A DNA stretch of 64,000 bases from NCBI GenBank assembly GCA_020736575.1, contig JAGPYM010000009.1, positions 248,001 to 312,000 on the forward strand. Reading direction: 5' to 3'. Below are positions 34,966 through 45,755 of the stretch, piece by piece. The stretch comes from Thelonectria olida (taxonomy: Eukaryota > Ascomycota > Sordariomycetes > Hypocreales > Nectriaceae). The notes below the pieces were generated by a model. The model did no database searches. It worked only from the letters and a program-made list of their open reading frames with translations, and had not been told where the DNA came from. Position numbers and translations under genes: made by a program. How positions within the stretch are numbered: position 1 is the stretch's first letter; each line of letters starts with the position of its first letter.

Positions 34966-35247
34966 TCACTTCGTTCCCTTCTCCTCTTTTGCCTTCAAAA
35001 CAAAGCCAAAGGCAGCAAAGCCGGCGCATAGTCCTCCTTCTTTCGTGTCATACAGCCTAGTATCGTACAAGGAGAACCAGCTTGCTGGTCCTGATATAGA
35101 TTCCACCAACGCCTCCCAAGACCGTGTCCGTAATACTCCTGTTGTAATAGATGATAAACCCCATCAGCACCCGAGGCCAATCCTCACGCAACCTGGGACG
35201 GTGGCACCTGCACCTGCGGATCCAGTATCTTGCGTTTTGGGTATCAT
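34966..35247 (-). CDS. Candidate very small protein, 75 aa, unknown
   Basis: Two exons, 35193-35247 and 34966-35138, joined by a 54-nt GT-AG intron, encode 75 residues: MIPKTQDTGSAGAGATVPG, then VLRTRSWEALVESISG, a repeated LYDTRLYDTKEGG element, a short hydrophobic segment (LCAGFAAFGFVL) and a charged end KAKEEKGTK. The phase fits at the junction and exon 2 is protein-like (ordered amphipathic and hydrophobic parts, sensible stop). Against it: the donor GTTGCG is poor, the exons are short, and other frames over the same stretch are also open. It lies 190 nt after the stop of the NIPA-like gene on the same strand, so it could also be 3' UTR sequence. I do not recognise a family. Confidence 0.35.
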
Positions 35248-35438
35248 TCATGAATGCACCTAGCCGTGATCTGAACAAGTCGCCTGGGTCAAACGGTGTC
35301 GGAAATGTACAATGGTGTTCCCAAGAGATGATGAAAATTTTAGAAAAAAAGGTGCCGAGAGCAACTGGTGGATGCCTCCGATATCCGTATGCTCCGCCCC
35401 CATAGTTATAGGAATGCCGATTCGATCCCAAATGCGTT

Positions 35439-37068
35439 TTACCTGTCGCCGCCCTTGCGGTTGTTGAGCTCGATACCATTCTCGTACCGCTTGCCGTTGG
35501 CTCCGTTGGCATGGCGCATATCATCATCATCACTGTCCTCGGTGAGGTCATTCAGGGCGAAGCCGTTGGCCTCCTCATCGTATGCACGGATTAGGCCCTC
35601 CCGGTCCCCATGCAGGCTACCAATGCTGTGCCGTGAAGGGTCGCCGCTTCGTCGAGACTGCATGCTGAGGCGGGTCTGGAGACCAGACACCATGTCCGTA
35701 CCAGTAGCATCGGATCCTCCTCGACCGGCTATCAATCTGTGGCCATGAGGGTCTCCCCTTGAAAGGTTCAATAGGTAGACACCAGTAAAGGTGATCAGAA
35801 AACCGCAAAGAAGCGAGAGAGTGCCGACGGGATCGGTCGTGTTGAAACCGCTAAAGAGGATAAAGGATGCGCAAAGGGTAGCGGTGGTGAAGGTCACGTA
35901 GTAAAGGGGATTAACACTAGAAGCGGTTCGTTTAGCGACTCTCAACCAGCAATCGGTATTCCAAGTGGCTTACATATTGGTGGGGAAGCATGCCAGGGCC
36001 TTGTTGAAGTAATTCATCTGGGTCAGGATACACACGGCCGTGGTGATCATGAACACGTAGGTCGAGGGATGGGTAAATTGGTTATGGCCGGCAAAAGTAA
36101 GCTTGAGAGCGATTCCGAAGGCCTTGACAGACATGACGGAGATGGAGCCAACGGTTGAGCAGATGGAGAGATAAATCAGGGCGTTCTTCTTGCCATGGAT
36201 AGGGGCAATCTTGTAGATCATGAAGACGGCGAAGGAGACGACGGCGATCGAGTAGAGGAGAAAGCCTGTGCTTGAATTAGCTGACATGGCCAAACAAACA
36301 AATTGGCCGAGAAAACGTACCAGGCTGGATGGCATAGTGAAGGATCTGGTCAATTGTCTCAATCTCCTCGTCTGGGGGAGCGTGAAGAACGATAACAACA
36401 GCACCAATGAGGCAGATTGCACTGCCAAGCTTGCCCAGCGTTCCCAGCTCTTCATTGAGGAAGTAGGATCCGAGAACGGCACCAATAAGCACACTGAGGG
36501 CTCCGAGAGGGGTGACAAGAATCGCAGGAGCGAAGGCGTATGCAGCAAAGTTACAAACTTCTCCTGTAGCCACTGTCATTCTGAGTTAGTGATAGTCCAT
36601 GCGCTTCGACAGTAGATGCAACTCACAAGTTGCAATTCCAGCCCACCATAGAGGATTTCGCATATAGACAAAGCCTTCACCCTCAAATCCATGACGCTCT
36701 CCTACTTGATTTAATCCCTAGGGTGGTGTCAGCAGTATGTTCAAGGACTCCCACCAGATTCTGGTTACCGTCCATCTCTGGCATTGAGAGGACGCTCGCT
36801 AGTAAGGAGATCATCATGAGGAACGGACCTTCTTGGTAATTACAAAACTCGTTCCTATGGTAGAGCGATTAGCCATGATGAAAGTCCAACTATTCGAGAG
36901 CAAACATACCAATGGCGACAGCCGATGCCATGGCAAGTGCCAGGCCGATATATCTGAGGACAAGTCAGTAAGTGTAGCATAGGGGCGGATGTAGGACGAG
37001 CAGAGACGAGAAACTCGTCGACTAAGAACAGATAGGAATCGAGAAGTGACGTACTTGTCTTCAATCAT
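35439..37068 (-). CDS. NIPA-type magnesium transporter (DUF803 family)
   Basis: Seven exons on the minus strand: 37055-37068, 36910-36953, 36829-36854, 36627-36717, 36321-36572, 35974-36265 and 35439-35916; 398 residues. The first three exons are tiny (14, 44 and 26 nt) but together give MIEDKYIGLALAMASAVAIGTSFVITKKGL, the hallmark first helix of NIPA proteins. Further helices contain NPLWWAGIAT, CNFAAYAFAPAILVTPLGALSVLIGAVLGSYFLNEELG, GSAICLIGAVVIVLHAPPDEEI, FLLYSIAVVSFAVFMIY, and NIVNPLYYVTFTTATLCASFILF. About nine membrane helices are followed by a hydrophilic, Asp/Ser-rich cytosolic tail. NIPA proteins are plasma-membrane or endosomal Mg2+ transporters of the DMT superfamily. Start is the only ATG that leads into the signature. 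Confidence 0.93.
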
Positions 37069-40000
37069 TACGAATAAAGAATGTGAGCGACAAAGCGCCT
37101 ATAGGGATGTGGTTGAGGAGAGACCCAAATGCGCTTCAGATTAGGTTGGGTTGGACGCCGAGCTGGGTTGCGCCAGAGACCGAATTTGAGTTGGCTAGGT
37201 ACTCGCACCGGGCCGAAGGTTTGGGTATCGAGACGGGAAACGAAGGTGGTTGTAGAGGTCGAGAGACAAGACGATAGAGATGGAACCTCTGGGCTTCAGT
37301 AACGATGCATCAAGAGGCGGTGGGAGGATATGCCGAGGGGGTTTGCTGGCGCAAGGATTCCGGTGGAGGGGAGGCCAAACGATGAGGTTCGCGACGCCTC
37401 GTGCTCTTCTATCGAGCCAGGTCAAGGATTGTGGAGTCGTAAAGCGATGGTCGTAAGGAGTCGTCGAGTTCGTTCGTGTATTGGATCGCGTCGAGAGAGA
37501 ACAGGTCGAAAGCGAAGGCTGAAGGACGAGAGGCCACGAGGGGATGCGGGCGTCGTTGGGCGAGGACGATGCGATGCGATTGCGAAACTGGGGAGGAAAG
37601 GAAAAGGGACAGCTTGGCTGGATAACGCTGGTCGCTGGAGAGTTGCGTGCGGCTGTGAGTTTGGTAGTGGAGGAACTGGAGCGCTGAGCTGGGGCTGGGG
37701 AACGGGGGACTTGGAGGTAGTCGATGGCGGGAAGGTACCTGCTGGAGTGTACCTGGCCTGAGAGGTAGCCCCAGTTTGGACTGTGTGGCCCAGTTGTGGC
37801 CCAGGGTGGTTCCAGGTGCTTTGGTTTTAGTGTGTGAGAGAGGAGACTTTTGAAGGGGATTGGCAGGGGGCTTTGTGGGTTTTTTTTTTCCTGTGGTGAT
37901 GGTGTGGACGGCGGCGGCACCGTGACAAGAGAGGGAGCGTTTCGTTTTCTGGCGAAGAAGCACACAAAGGTGATGGAGATTCTGTGAAGAGAAAAAGACA
38001 AGTAATTAACAGCATGTACGTATCCGAGGTAAACACTTGGTAAAAGTGAAAGTAAAGACACATTCAATCTGGAAAAGCTTGATTGGACAACACCCTCTTG
38101 GAACCCTTCAAGGTATCGCGGTACGTGCCTGGATACGTACCCGGACGGGATGTAAAAATAAAATCGTTCCTGCTGCAACGGAAAACACCCTCTTCCGGAC
38201 AGCACCTGCTGTAATACGGCTTTCACAGGGCTCCAAGTCCCCAAACGGCAAGGACACCTCACCTCAGCGCATTCTCCCCTCGCGTGAACCCGCTGTATTC
38301 GTACCTTCTCCACTGGCCCACCGGGCTTCTGGAGGCCGCTATGCGCGAGGGCTGTGTCGAGCTACGATCCACTCGATGGTTCCAGGAATCCATGGACGGG
38401 CAGACGCGGCAGGGGTGATTTGCCCTCTGAAACTTAGTGCAGTTTTTCTTATTTAAAAGTCGATCAGGTAAATGGTGCAAATCCCCGCTGACACAGATGG
38501 GACGCAGAACACGGACTCCGAGGGAGAAGAGAGGAAGGGGGCACCTGACACGATGAGCACTGAGCGTTCCAGGGATTGCTTTGGGAACATGTCATTTCTC
38601 TTTCATCCGTTCTTTTGCTCCCTGGCTGCACTGGCAATGCCTTGTCAGGTGACTGAGTTGGAAAACGCGGCTGCCTGAAGATGGGGGCTTGGCCACCTCT
38701 CGGCTGCAAAATGCCTGATCACTACCCAATACTGAGTTATCCTTCTCTTTGCCCCTGAACTAATGCCGCCTGGAGCGAGGGAGGGAGAATGGATAAGGAT
38801 GGATAAGGATTGGGAGGACACAAATGCTCGACGCAGGAGCGTCACAGACGTCACATATTTTGTCTCATGCAGGAGAGGAACTTGACACTCCACCAGTCCT
38901 CCGACCAAGACATTCATACATTGCAACCCTCTTCAGAAGCCAACTCTTTTGGCTTTGGCCGTGGCTGTTTTGCCGGGACGACAGAGGACCTGTCGCTGTC
39001 GCGCCTTTGCCGCAACTCAACCGCACCGCCACACCCACTCTTTCGGATTCTCTCTTGTCTTGAATTCCTCTCGTTGATGCACATCTTCTCGTGTTCACGT
39101 CAGCCACATTCGTACTTGTTTGGTATCCAGTACTTCGCTTCGTACGTGCTGACTGTCGGTCGCCCCCTTGACTAGCGGCTCACCACCCCATCTCGCCCGT
39201 GTCCGGTGAGGTACACACACGTATCCTCCCTCCTCCAAGGTGGTGAGTTGCGGCAAACCAGAAAAAAACCAGATCGTGCTGCAGCGCTACGTGGTATTTA
39301 GAGGGGTCCAGAATTCGACGCCCATTACGGCGAGACCGTCTTGGTATGCGCTTGATGATACGTAGCCGCACTGGAACACGGAGTGAGTTGGTAGCTGAAA
39401 AGAAAAAAGTTGTCTACCTAGACACGGGCCGAATTGAGTTTATCGTTAGGTTGTGTCGAAGGCGAGCCAATTCGGCGACACCAGCGAACACGACGATTTA
39501 CTGGACACAAAGTAAATGTTATTCAGACATTGATTTCCACAGGATACTTTGTCAACACATTCCAATTGGGGACAGCCCTCTCTCTCTCCCCCTCTCCCTT
39601 GGCAATCAAGCGCGTAATCCTCAATATTACACCCCAGTCTTGCTCCATCTCATCATCCTGATCCTCGCTAGGCAGCCTCATCAGCTCTGTTACTAACAAA
39701 CTATTCTCATTTTCTCTCCCTCTCCTCTGGCTTGCTTGTCCTTGCTGGGCCACTTTCTTAGCTATTGCTGACTACCTACCTACTTATGGAGATGTACACA
39801 CGACGTACGCAGTCACAGTCTACTCGATGAAACAACTCCTGATTACTACGTACTTAATTAACATCGCTGGCTTATCTCGAAACACATTCACTACAATCCC
39901 AAAGTTCCCGATATTCCCTGATAACACCCACTCTGTCACTGTACATGAGTAAGCGCCATCTCGGAATCTCGGAGCCGTCTTCACCAACGAACCAACCCAC

Positions 40001-40149
40001 TCAAAACTCACCTCAACAAGGGTGTCGCCTTCATCGTGATTGTATGCTCCTAATTACGGAAACATTGTAGCCCTCGCACTTCTCTCTCTTGTCTGACCAA
40101 GGTGTGCTTCGCACCAAGTAGTTACACATATATTCAACCCTCACAGCTC
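37069..40149. other. 3.1 kb divergent region between NIPA-like and GFA genes
   Basis: A 372-codon minus-strand frame (37195-38313) starts at a doubtful codon, is Ser/Pro/Arg-rich without domains and lies where the NIPA leader should be; I treat it as chance. Other frames are short. A promoter for each gene is expected near the ends. Nothing else assigned. Confidence 0.45.
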
Positions 40150-41307
40150 ATGGAGTCGCCGTCTCTCCGAGTTTCGTGCCTATGCGGCAACATCTCCCAA
40201 CTCATCGCCGTCAAACCTCCCTTGGATAACGTTGACCCTACCTCCCGTGACCTGTCCCTCTGCCATTGCAACTCCTGCCGCCACTCGTCTGGCCTGCTCT
40301 GCGTCTCATACCGTCCCATCGCCGCTCCCGCTCCTCTTCCTCGTGGCTTATCCGAATACAATGCCGCTGCAGATGGATGGACGCGATACTTCTGCTCCAA
40401 CTGTGGCTGTCATGTCCTTCGTCGCAAGGGCGAGGACCAATGGGAGCTAGCTACCGGTGTCGTCATCGAGAGCATTCCCGACCATGACGAGAACCCTCGA
40501 TTCGTAAACCACGTCCATGTCACAGACACCAAAGACGGAGGCAGCGCTGTGTGGATTCCCGAATGCAACGGCCAAGCGATGGACATGCCTGGCTCTGAAG
40601 CAGAGCCGACGACGAGCAGCAGCGTTTCCTCAAATAAGCAGAAGAAGGATGAGGACGAGGAAGGCGAGGAAGGCGAGGAAGAGCATCTTCCAGCCTCGTG
40701 CGACTGCGGCAGAGTCAGCTTCCACATCACCCGTCCCAACCTCGCAAGCTACAACCCGCGCTCCAACGTCGCCGATCTCATCCTCCCCTACAGCACGACC
40801 GATCCCGCCATCACCCAGAACCCTGCCGACGACAAGTGGTGGATCCGCGCGGCTGGCACCAAGTACCTCGGCGGCACGTGTGCGTGTCGCTCGTGCCGGC
40901 TCATCTCAGGCTTCGAGATCCAGACCTGGGCATTCGTTCCCCGCACCAACATTGTCTTCAATATGAAATACGGGCGGGACGACGTGCCCCTCGATTTTGG
41001 CGCCTTACCCCCGAACGTCCTGACAAGCTACCGGTCGTCCCCAGGCGTCCTGCGTGAGTTCTGCGGAACGTGCGGCGCCACTGTCTTTTGGCATGATAAA
41101 TGGCGACCGGACCTGATTGATGTAAGTGTCGGTCTTTTGAGAGCCAGAGAGGGCGCGAGGGCCGAGAGTTGGATCGACTGGTGGACGGAAAGGGTGAGTT
41201 TTACTGAAGAAGCAGAGAATGGACGAACTGGCGTCGAAGCGAAGACGGCTAGAGCCTTGATCTCTTCGCTAGAGAAGGGCCTGTTGCGTTGGAGTAAGAG
41301 AGAGTAA
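40150..41307 (+). CDS. Protein with two GFA (glutathione-dependent formaldehyde-activating/CENP-V) zinc domains
   Basis: Single exon, 385 residues from the first ATG (MESPSLRVSC); the frame is open further upstream but without ATG. Domain 1 (about residues 8-125) has the paired ligands CLCG, CHCNSC and FCSNCGC; domain 2 (about 183-330) has CDCG, CACRSC and FCGTCG. Both match the CxCG / HCxxC / CxxC(G) zinc arrangement of the GFA superfamily. They are separated by an acidic Glu/Asp/Lys-rich linker. Members are mostly uncharacterised beyond glutathione-dependent formaldehyde-activating enzymes and the centromere protein CENP-V, so substrate is unknown. No signal peptide or membrane helix is seen. 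Confidence 0.88.
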   Translation: MESPSLRVSCLCGNISQLIAVKPPLDNVDPTSRDLSLCHCNSCRHSSGLLCVSYRPIAAPAPLPRGLSEYNAAADGWTRYFCSNCGCHVLRRKGEDQWELATGVVIESIPDHDENPRFVNHVHVTDTKDGGSAVWIPECNGQAMDMPGSEAEPTTSSSVSSNKQKKDEDEEGEEGEEEHLPASCDCGRVSFHITRPNLASYNPRSNVADLILPYSTTDPAITQNPADDKWWIRAAGTKYLGGTCACRSCRLISGFEIQTWAFVPRTNIVFNMKYGRDDVPLDFGALPPNVLTSYRSSPGVLREFCGTCGATVFWHDKWRPDLIDVSVGLLRAREGARAESWIDWWTERVSFTEEAENGRTGVEAKTARALISSLEKGLLRWSKRE

Positions 41308-42301
41308 GTGCATGCATGCGTGTGAGTCGAGTTCACTTCGACAACCGTTTGAAGAGTCTTAAGTCTCATTAAGTCTCATATAGCTGCGTCAGATAACAAA
41401 ATGACAACCAAGGAATTTCAAATGCCATTTGGCTACATTAACAACAGAAGTTGAATCATCCAAGGTGCAACTGACAAAGACTTGCTTGGTCCACTTCGAT
41501 CGTGACTATCGCCTTCAAGAGTCCTCCGTTCGACCTCCCTTATGGCCAAACAACCAGCCTAGCCCAAAGGAACTACCTGTAAACCCACGAGGGACTCCCC
41601 CCTCTGCAGCCAAAGCCTCCTGTAGTTGATTCCTTTCATTGCTAAGCATCGAGTATTCGCTTGTCGGGCGCCTTGCCCCTGAGTGAGGGGACGAAGCATC
41701 AAACTATCTGGGTCTTGCAGATCAGGGAAATATTCTCACTTGCTTGTCGAAAACTACTCGTCCGAACTCCATCCAACGCCTCTTGCAACCTGAGAACCAT
41801 CTACCATTCAACATCAGGTCCTCCGACACCCTGTGCCGACCAGCGCCGTATGCTGGATTGCTTTTCCGAAAGATCAAAGGGTATCGACGAAAATGTCATC
41901 AACAAGGAACAATAAGATTGAACATGAAGAGAGGTGAATAACCCAGACCATGTCCCGTCTTGGTAATGGGTTACTCGGGTAAAATTATGTTGAACGATCC
42001 TGGTTAGTTAGTCACATCGCATTTTCAGCAGCCTACCTATGTCTCTGACTTGGTTCGGTCGTGGCAGAACGTGAAAAGCATCAAGTGCTGATGCGTATTG
42101 GGTCTTGTTACATCGAACGGCTCTTCTTACCACCAGAGCAGATAGTTTGATAGATTCCAGTGGGGGTTGGGTTGGGAATGGAAATGGGGGAATATGTCGA
42201 GAGACAATGCTGTTGTCGCCAGGTTGATTGTTTTGCCTCATTGTCTGGCCTCGAATGAATCCAAAACATGGCGTGGTCGTGTTAGTTCGGTGTCCCGTTA
42301 T
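41308..42301. other. Convergent 3' region between GFA gene and acidic-protein gene
   Basis: 994 nt between stop codons; only short frames. No gene supported. Confidence 0.5.
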
Positions 42302-45001
42302 TCAGGGGCGACGACGCTTGACGTCTGTTCAAGATATTAGCGCAGTTCATCTCCCATCAGATTCCAAAGTGCGCCATACCTTGTTCATCTTCTGCGTCAA
42401 CCTCATCATCATCTCCCCTGGCTCGTTTCCCAGTAGCGGATTGTGGGCTTGGAGCATCATGGGCTTCAGGCTCGTCTCTCCAATCAATTTCTTCAAGCTC
42501 ATCCTCGTGCTCGATTTCAGCTTGCTCTGTGAACAAGATCGCACCCACGTTTACGCTACTTTCGCCGATGATGGATCCAGTGTCGTCGTCGGCTCTGAGA
42601 GTGGTTGTCGCGCTCGTGTTGGCGACATCGATATCGACATAATCTTCCTCAGCTTCGGCCTGGCTTTGCTCATCGACACCATCTGCAATGAGATCCACCT
42701 CATCTTCCTCGTGCTCATTGTCAAGCTCAAGGTTTTCGAATGGGTCAGTTTCGTTTTCATCATAAGCTGGAATTCTCTTGTCAGTTTCTCTGGTGGAATG
42801 TGAACTGCTGGAGTCGGAGGGGGAGGAGTTGTGTTTTTCGAAGGTGCGACGGAGCAATGACCTCGCATCTCTTGCATCTCTCCCGTCTCCCTGACATTGA
42901 AGTCGTCGAGACTCGATTCCCTCTCGGAATCCCACCTCCTCTCGGTCATGCTCTGAGGCATACTCGGCCAAGCAAAGGTCGCACAGGCAGAAATGCGGGT
43001 AATAACAAAGGAAAGATTGCTGAGGGTGAAGAGTGGTGAATTTACCATTTTCTTGCTCTTGCTCCTCCAATGCAGCCATGACAGAAGCTCCTTCTTGTAT
43101 CGGCATCTCGTCCTCGGCATCATGTTCAACTTCGTCTCCTTCGGGGTAGCCGGTATCGGTTTCACCTTGGTTCTCCTCGCCGTCTTCTCGGTCATCTTCG
43201 CCATCACCATGATTTAGAGCCGAGGGGTCTAGGCCCGCGCCATCATCGACATCATGCTGAGCTTCCTCGCTGTCTTCTCTGTCGTCGTTTCCATCACCAT
43301 GATTCAGAGCCGAGGAATCTAGGCCCGAGCCATCGTTGACATCATGCTGAGTTTCAGCCTCGGGCGCCTCCCTGCTGGCCTCCTCGGTCTTGGGGCTATC
43401 ATACAAATCGGAATGTTCGTCGGGGCCATCATCGGCCGTGTTAGTGTCAAGAAGGCTAGTTCCAGCCGGAATCGGCGATTCAAAAAGGTGAATGACTTCA
43501 TCGAGCCCCTTGCCTGCAGTGGCACTCTCGATTAGAGATTCCAGTCGCTTTGTTGCACAGGGCTTGGTGAAAAGATAAGTATACAGGGGTCGTGAGCTGT
43601 CCGGATCCTGGTTCTTGACCAGCAGATCAAAGATTTCGAGGATCTGGCGCAAGGTGACACTGGAAAGAGAGTCACGCCAGGACGACTAATGTTGGTTAGA
43701 ATCGAGCTGTTTATGTATGTGCAGGTGCAGAGGCTTCTTACCTCAGCGAATTCAAGTCCAAGTTCATCGACTTGAAAGACTAGTTCATCTTCATGGCAGA
43801 TTTCATGCGTCAGTTCTTCTCGGAACCCTGACAATACTTTGCCCATTGTCTCATCAAGTATAGAGACCTCAGTGAAGAAACCGTTCGAGTTGTCGGAGAA
43901 TAAGGGGAACTCGTCTCCTTTGTACTGTACTGTGATTGCGGGAAATTCGCTCTCAGAGGCTACGATTGAGCCATGGACTGAAGGTGAATGGCCATGTTCA
44001 GAACCATGAGCCACTTGCTCTTCGGTTGGTTCTTCAGCGACATCTGCAGTGATGTCGTACTCGTCAAACTCGGCATGACCACCTGCTTCGTTCTGCGCCG
44101 CAACTTGATCTTCAACCTCCTCATGAGGGTGTTCTTCTGCTTCTTTACCATCGTCACTTTCACCTTTGAGATGTGACTCGTCAAGTTCATCATCAACAAC
44201 AGCCTCGGCACTACCAATAGCTGCTGTTTCGGCATCGTGTGCATAAGTTTCTTCGGACACATGATCCTCTTCTTCGTCATATGTGATCTCTGCCTCTTCT
44301 TCGACATCATTCTGATCACCATGCTCTTCTTGGGTATCCTCAGGTTTCGCAGTCAATCCTGCTTTAGGAGCCTCTGAGTTTTCAGTTGGTATAGTACTTT
44401 TGCCAGGAGTTTTAACTTCTGTGGGAGCCGAGCCATTTTCGGCCTCCAAGTGGTTTTCATCGTGCAATTCATGCTCCTGTGGCTGATCTGCATTCTCCCC
44501 CAGCTCGTAGTCGATCTCATTATCTGATCCATGAGCGCTCTCGGCGCCTTGGTCCGCGTTGTGGTTGTCGAGGGCGCTCTCTTTCAAGTCAGGGGAAATT
44601 TCCACATCGTCATCGTCACCTCTTTGCGTCTTTTCTTCACCAAGGTCCTCCATAGCGGAATGCTTGTGGTCGACTTCGTCGTCATTGACCTCGTCGTGGA
44701 CGTCACCAAGTGCCTGGTCCACGTCTTGCATCGTCTCCTCAACATCGACTAGGTCGGCTTCTTCGCTCATCTCTGCATCCGTCTCCTGTTCTAGATGGTT
44801 CTCCACATTTTCAACATCGATTTCGATCTCGTCGACGTGTGCTGTGACCTCAACGGAGTACTCTTCAGAGTGGTCATGGTGTTGTAAGGTTGGGTCGTGT
44901 TCATCGTGCATGTCGGTGTCAAAATCGATTAGATCATCGTCTGCATGGTGATCCAGACCAACAGGTCTGGTCAGGTCGACCTCCATTTCGATTTCAGCCA
45001 T
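42302..45001 (-). CDS. Highly acidic nuclear-type protein, 862 aa, function unknown
   Basis: Three exons on the minus strand: 43742-45001, 42380-43685 and 42302-42324, giving 862 residues. The first ~350 residues are rich in Asp, Glu and His. A compact region near 358-485 (VQYKGDEFPLFSDNSNGFFTEVSILDETMGKVLSGF, ESSWRDSLSSVTLRQILEIFDLLVKNQDPD, PLYTYLFTKP) spans the first intron and resembles a domain of fungal hypothetical proteins; I cannot name it. It is followed by a 30-residue tandem duplication, an Asp/Ser/Glu-rich region with a CLCDLCLAEY Cys cluster, and a basic end. The last exon is inferred from a GTATGG donor and CAG acceptor that give DVKRRRP, a plausible nuclear-localisation-type tail; reading through instead ends GMAHFGI. 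Divergent from delta-COP. Confidence 0.8.
43182..43361 (-). repeat. Two-copy 90-nt tandem duplication in coding sequence
   Basis: The 90-nt unit at 43182-43271 recurs at 43272-43361 with about ten substitutions. The protein shows two 30-residue copies built around QHDVxDGxGLDxSALNHGDG and DDREDxE. Confidence 0.9.
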
Positions 45002-45755
45002 CTTAGTACTTGGGAAGGCTCAAGGCTCGCGTACGAATTGCTCGTTCTGGGCCTGCAGCAGAGCTTGGCTCAACGCCGGACACCGCGGTAGTTGGCGGCT
45101 ATTCAATAGTCTTCGTCGTTTAAGTGCAGTGCACCAGTCTTCGCGTTTCGAACTAGAGTGTCGAGTATGGGTCACGTCGCGCGTGGGAATGATCAGAAGC
45201 TCGTCGATGGATTACGCTGGTGAATGAAAGCGGATAGGTTGGTCTGCGACATTTGATCTGGGGTTAATGGCGAGAGTGAGGTCGTAGCTTCAAGGCAAGT
45301 TCCCAGTAGCAGGCGGGGAGAACCTTTTGGGAGATATCGGAGAGGTGCAAGGGGCGAAAGTTGAGTGTGGAAACAAACGGTCGCAAACAATCAAAAGAGT
45401 TGGTCACTCATCGGCGGCAGTGATAACTACCTTAGTAAGGAACCAGGCATTCAGCCGTGGAGCCTGACAGGCTGGCTGGCTCTAGCCACAGGTGGACTAG
45501 CGCGTTCTGGGAGCAGTGAGGCTCCCATGTGGCTAGTGTCCCTCAAATGTACCCAAGATTCTCCCACCAAGCCACTCACCCTGAGCCACGAGCCACTGCA
45601 ACTAGCCACTGTAGCCAGAACGGTCCCGCCTCGCACACCTGCACTGAATATTGGCCCGCTCAGCTCCAGGAGACAGCGACTGGCACTCGAATCCGCCAAC
45701 ATAACCACTTGTCCTCCTCTCTCAACACCAAATCAGCTCGATCCAGCCTGCCACG
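45002..45755. promoter_or_regulatory. Divergent intergenic region between acidic-protein gene and delta-COP
   Basis: 754 nt between the two start codons. Around 45465-45625 there are several scattered GGCTGGCTG/CTAGCCAC-type short repeats of unknown meaning. The 305-codon plus frame here joins the delta-COP exon by chance and lacks similarity upstream of it. Confidence 0.45.

Noticed and set aside
37195..38313. 372-codon minus-strand frame upstream of the NIPA-like gene
   Set aside because: Ser/Pro/Arg-rich, no domain, doubtful start codon and not in frame with the NIPA-like gene; more likely leader or chance.
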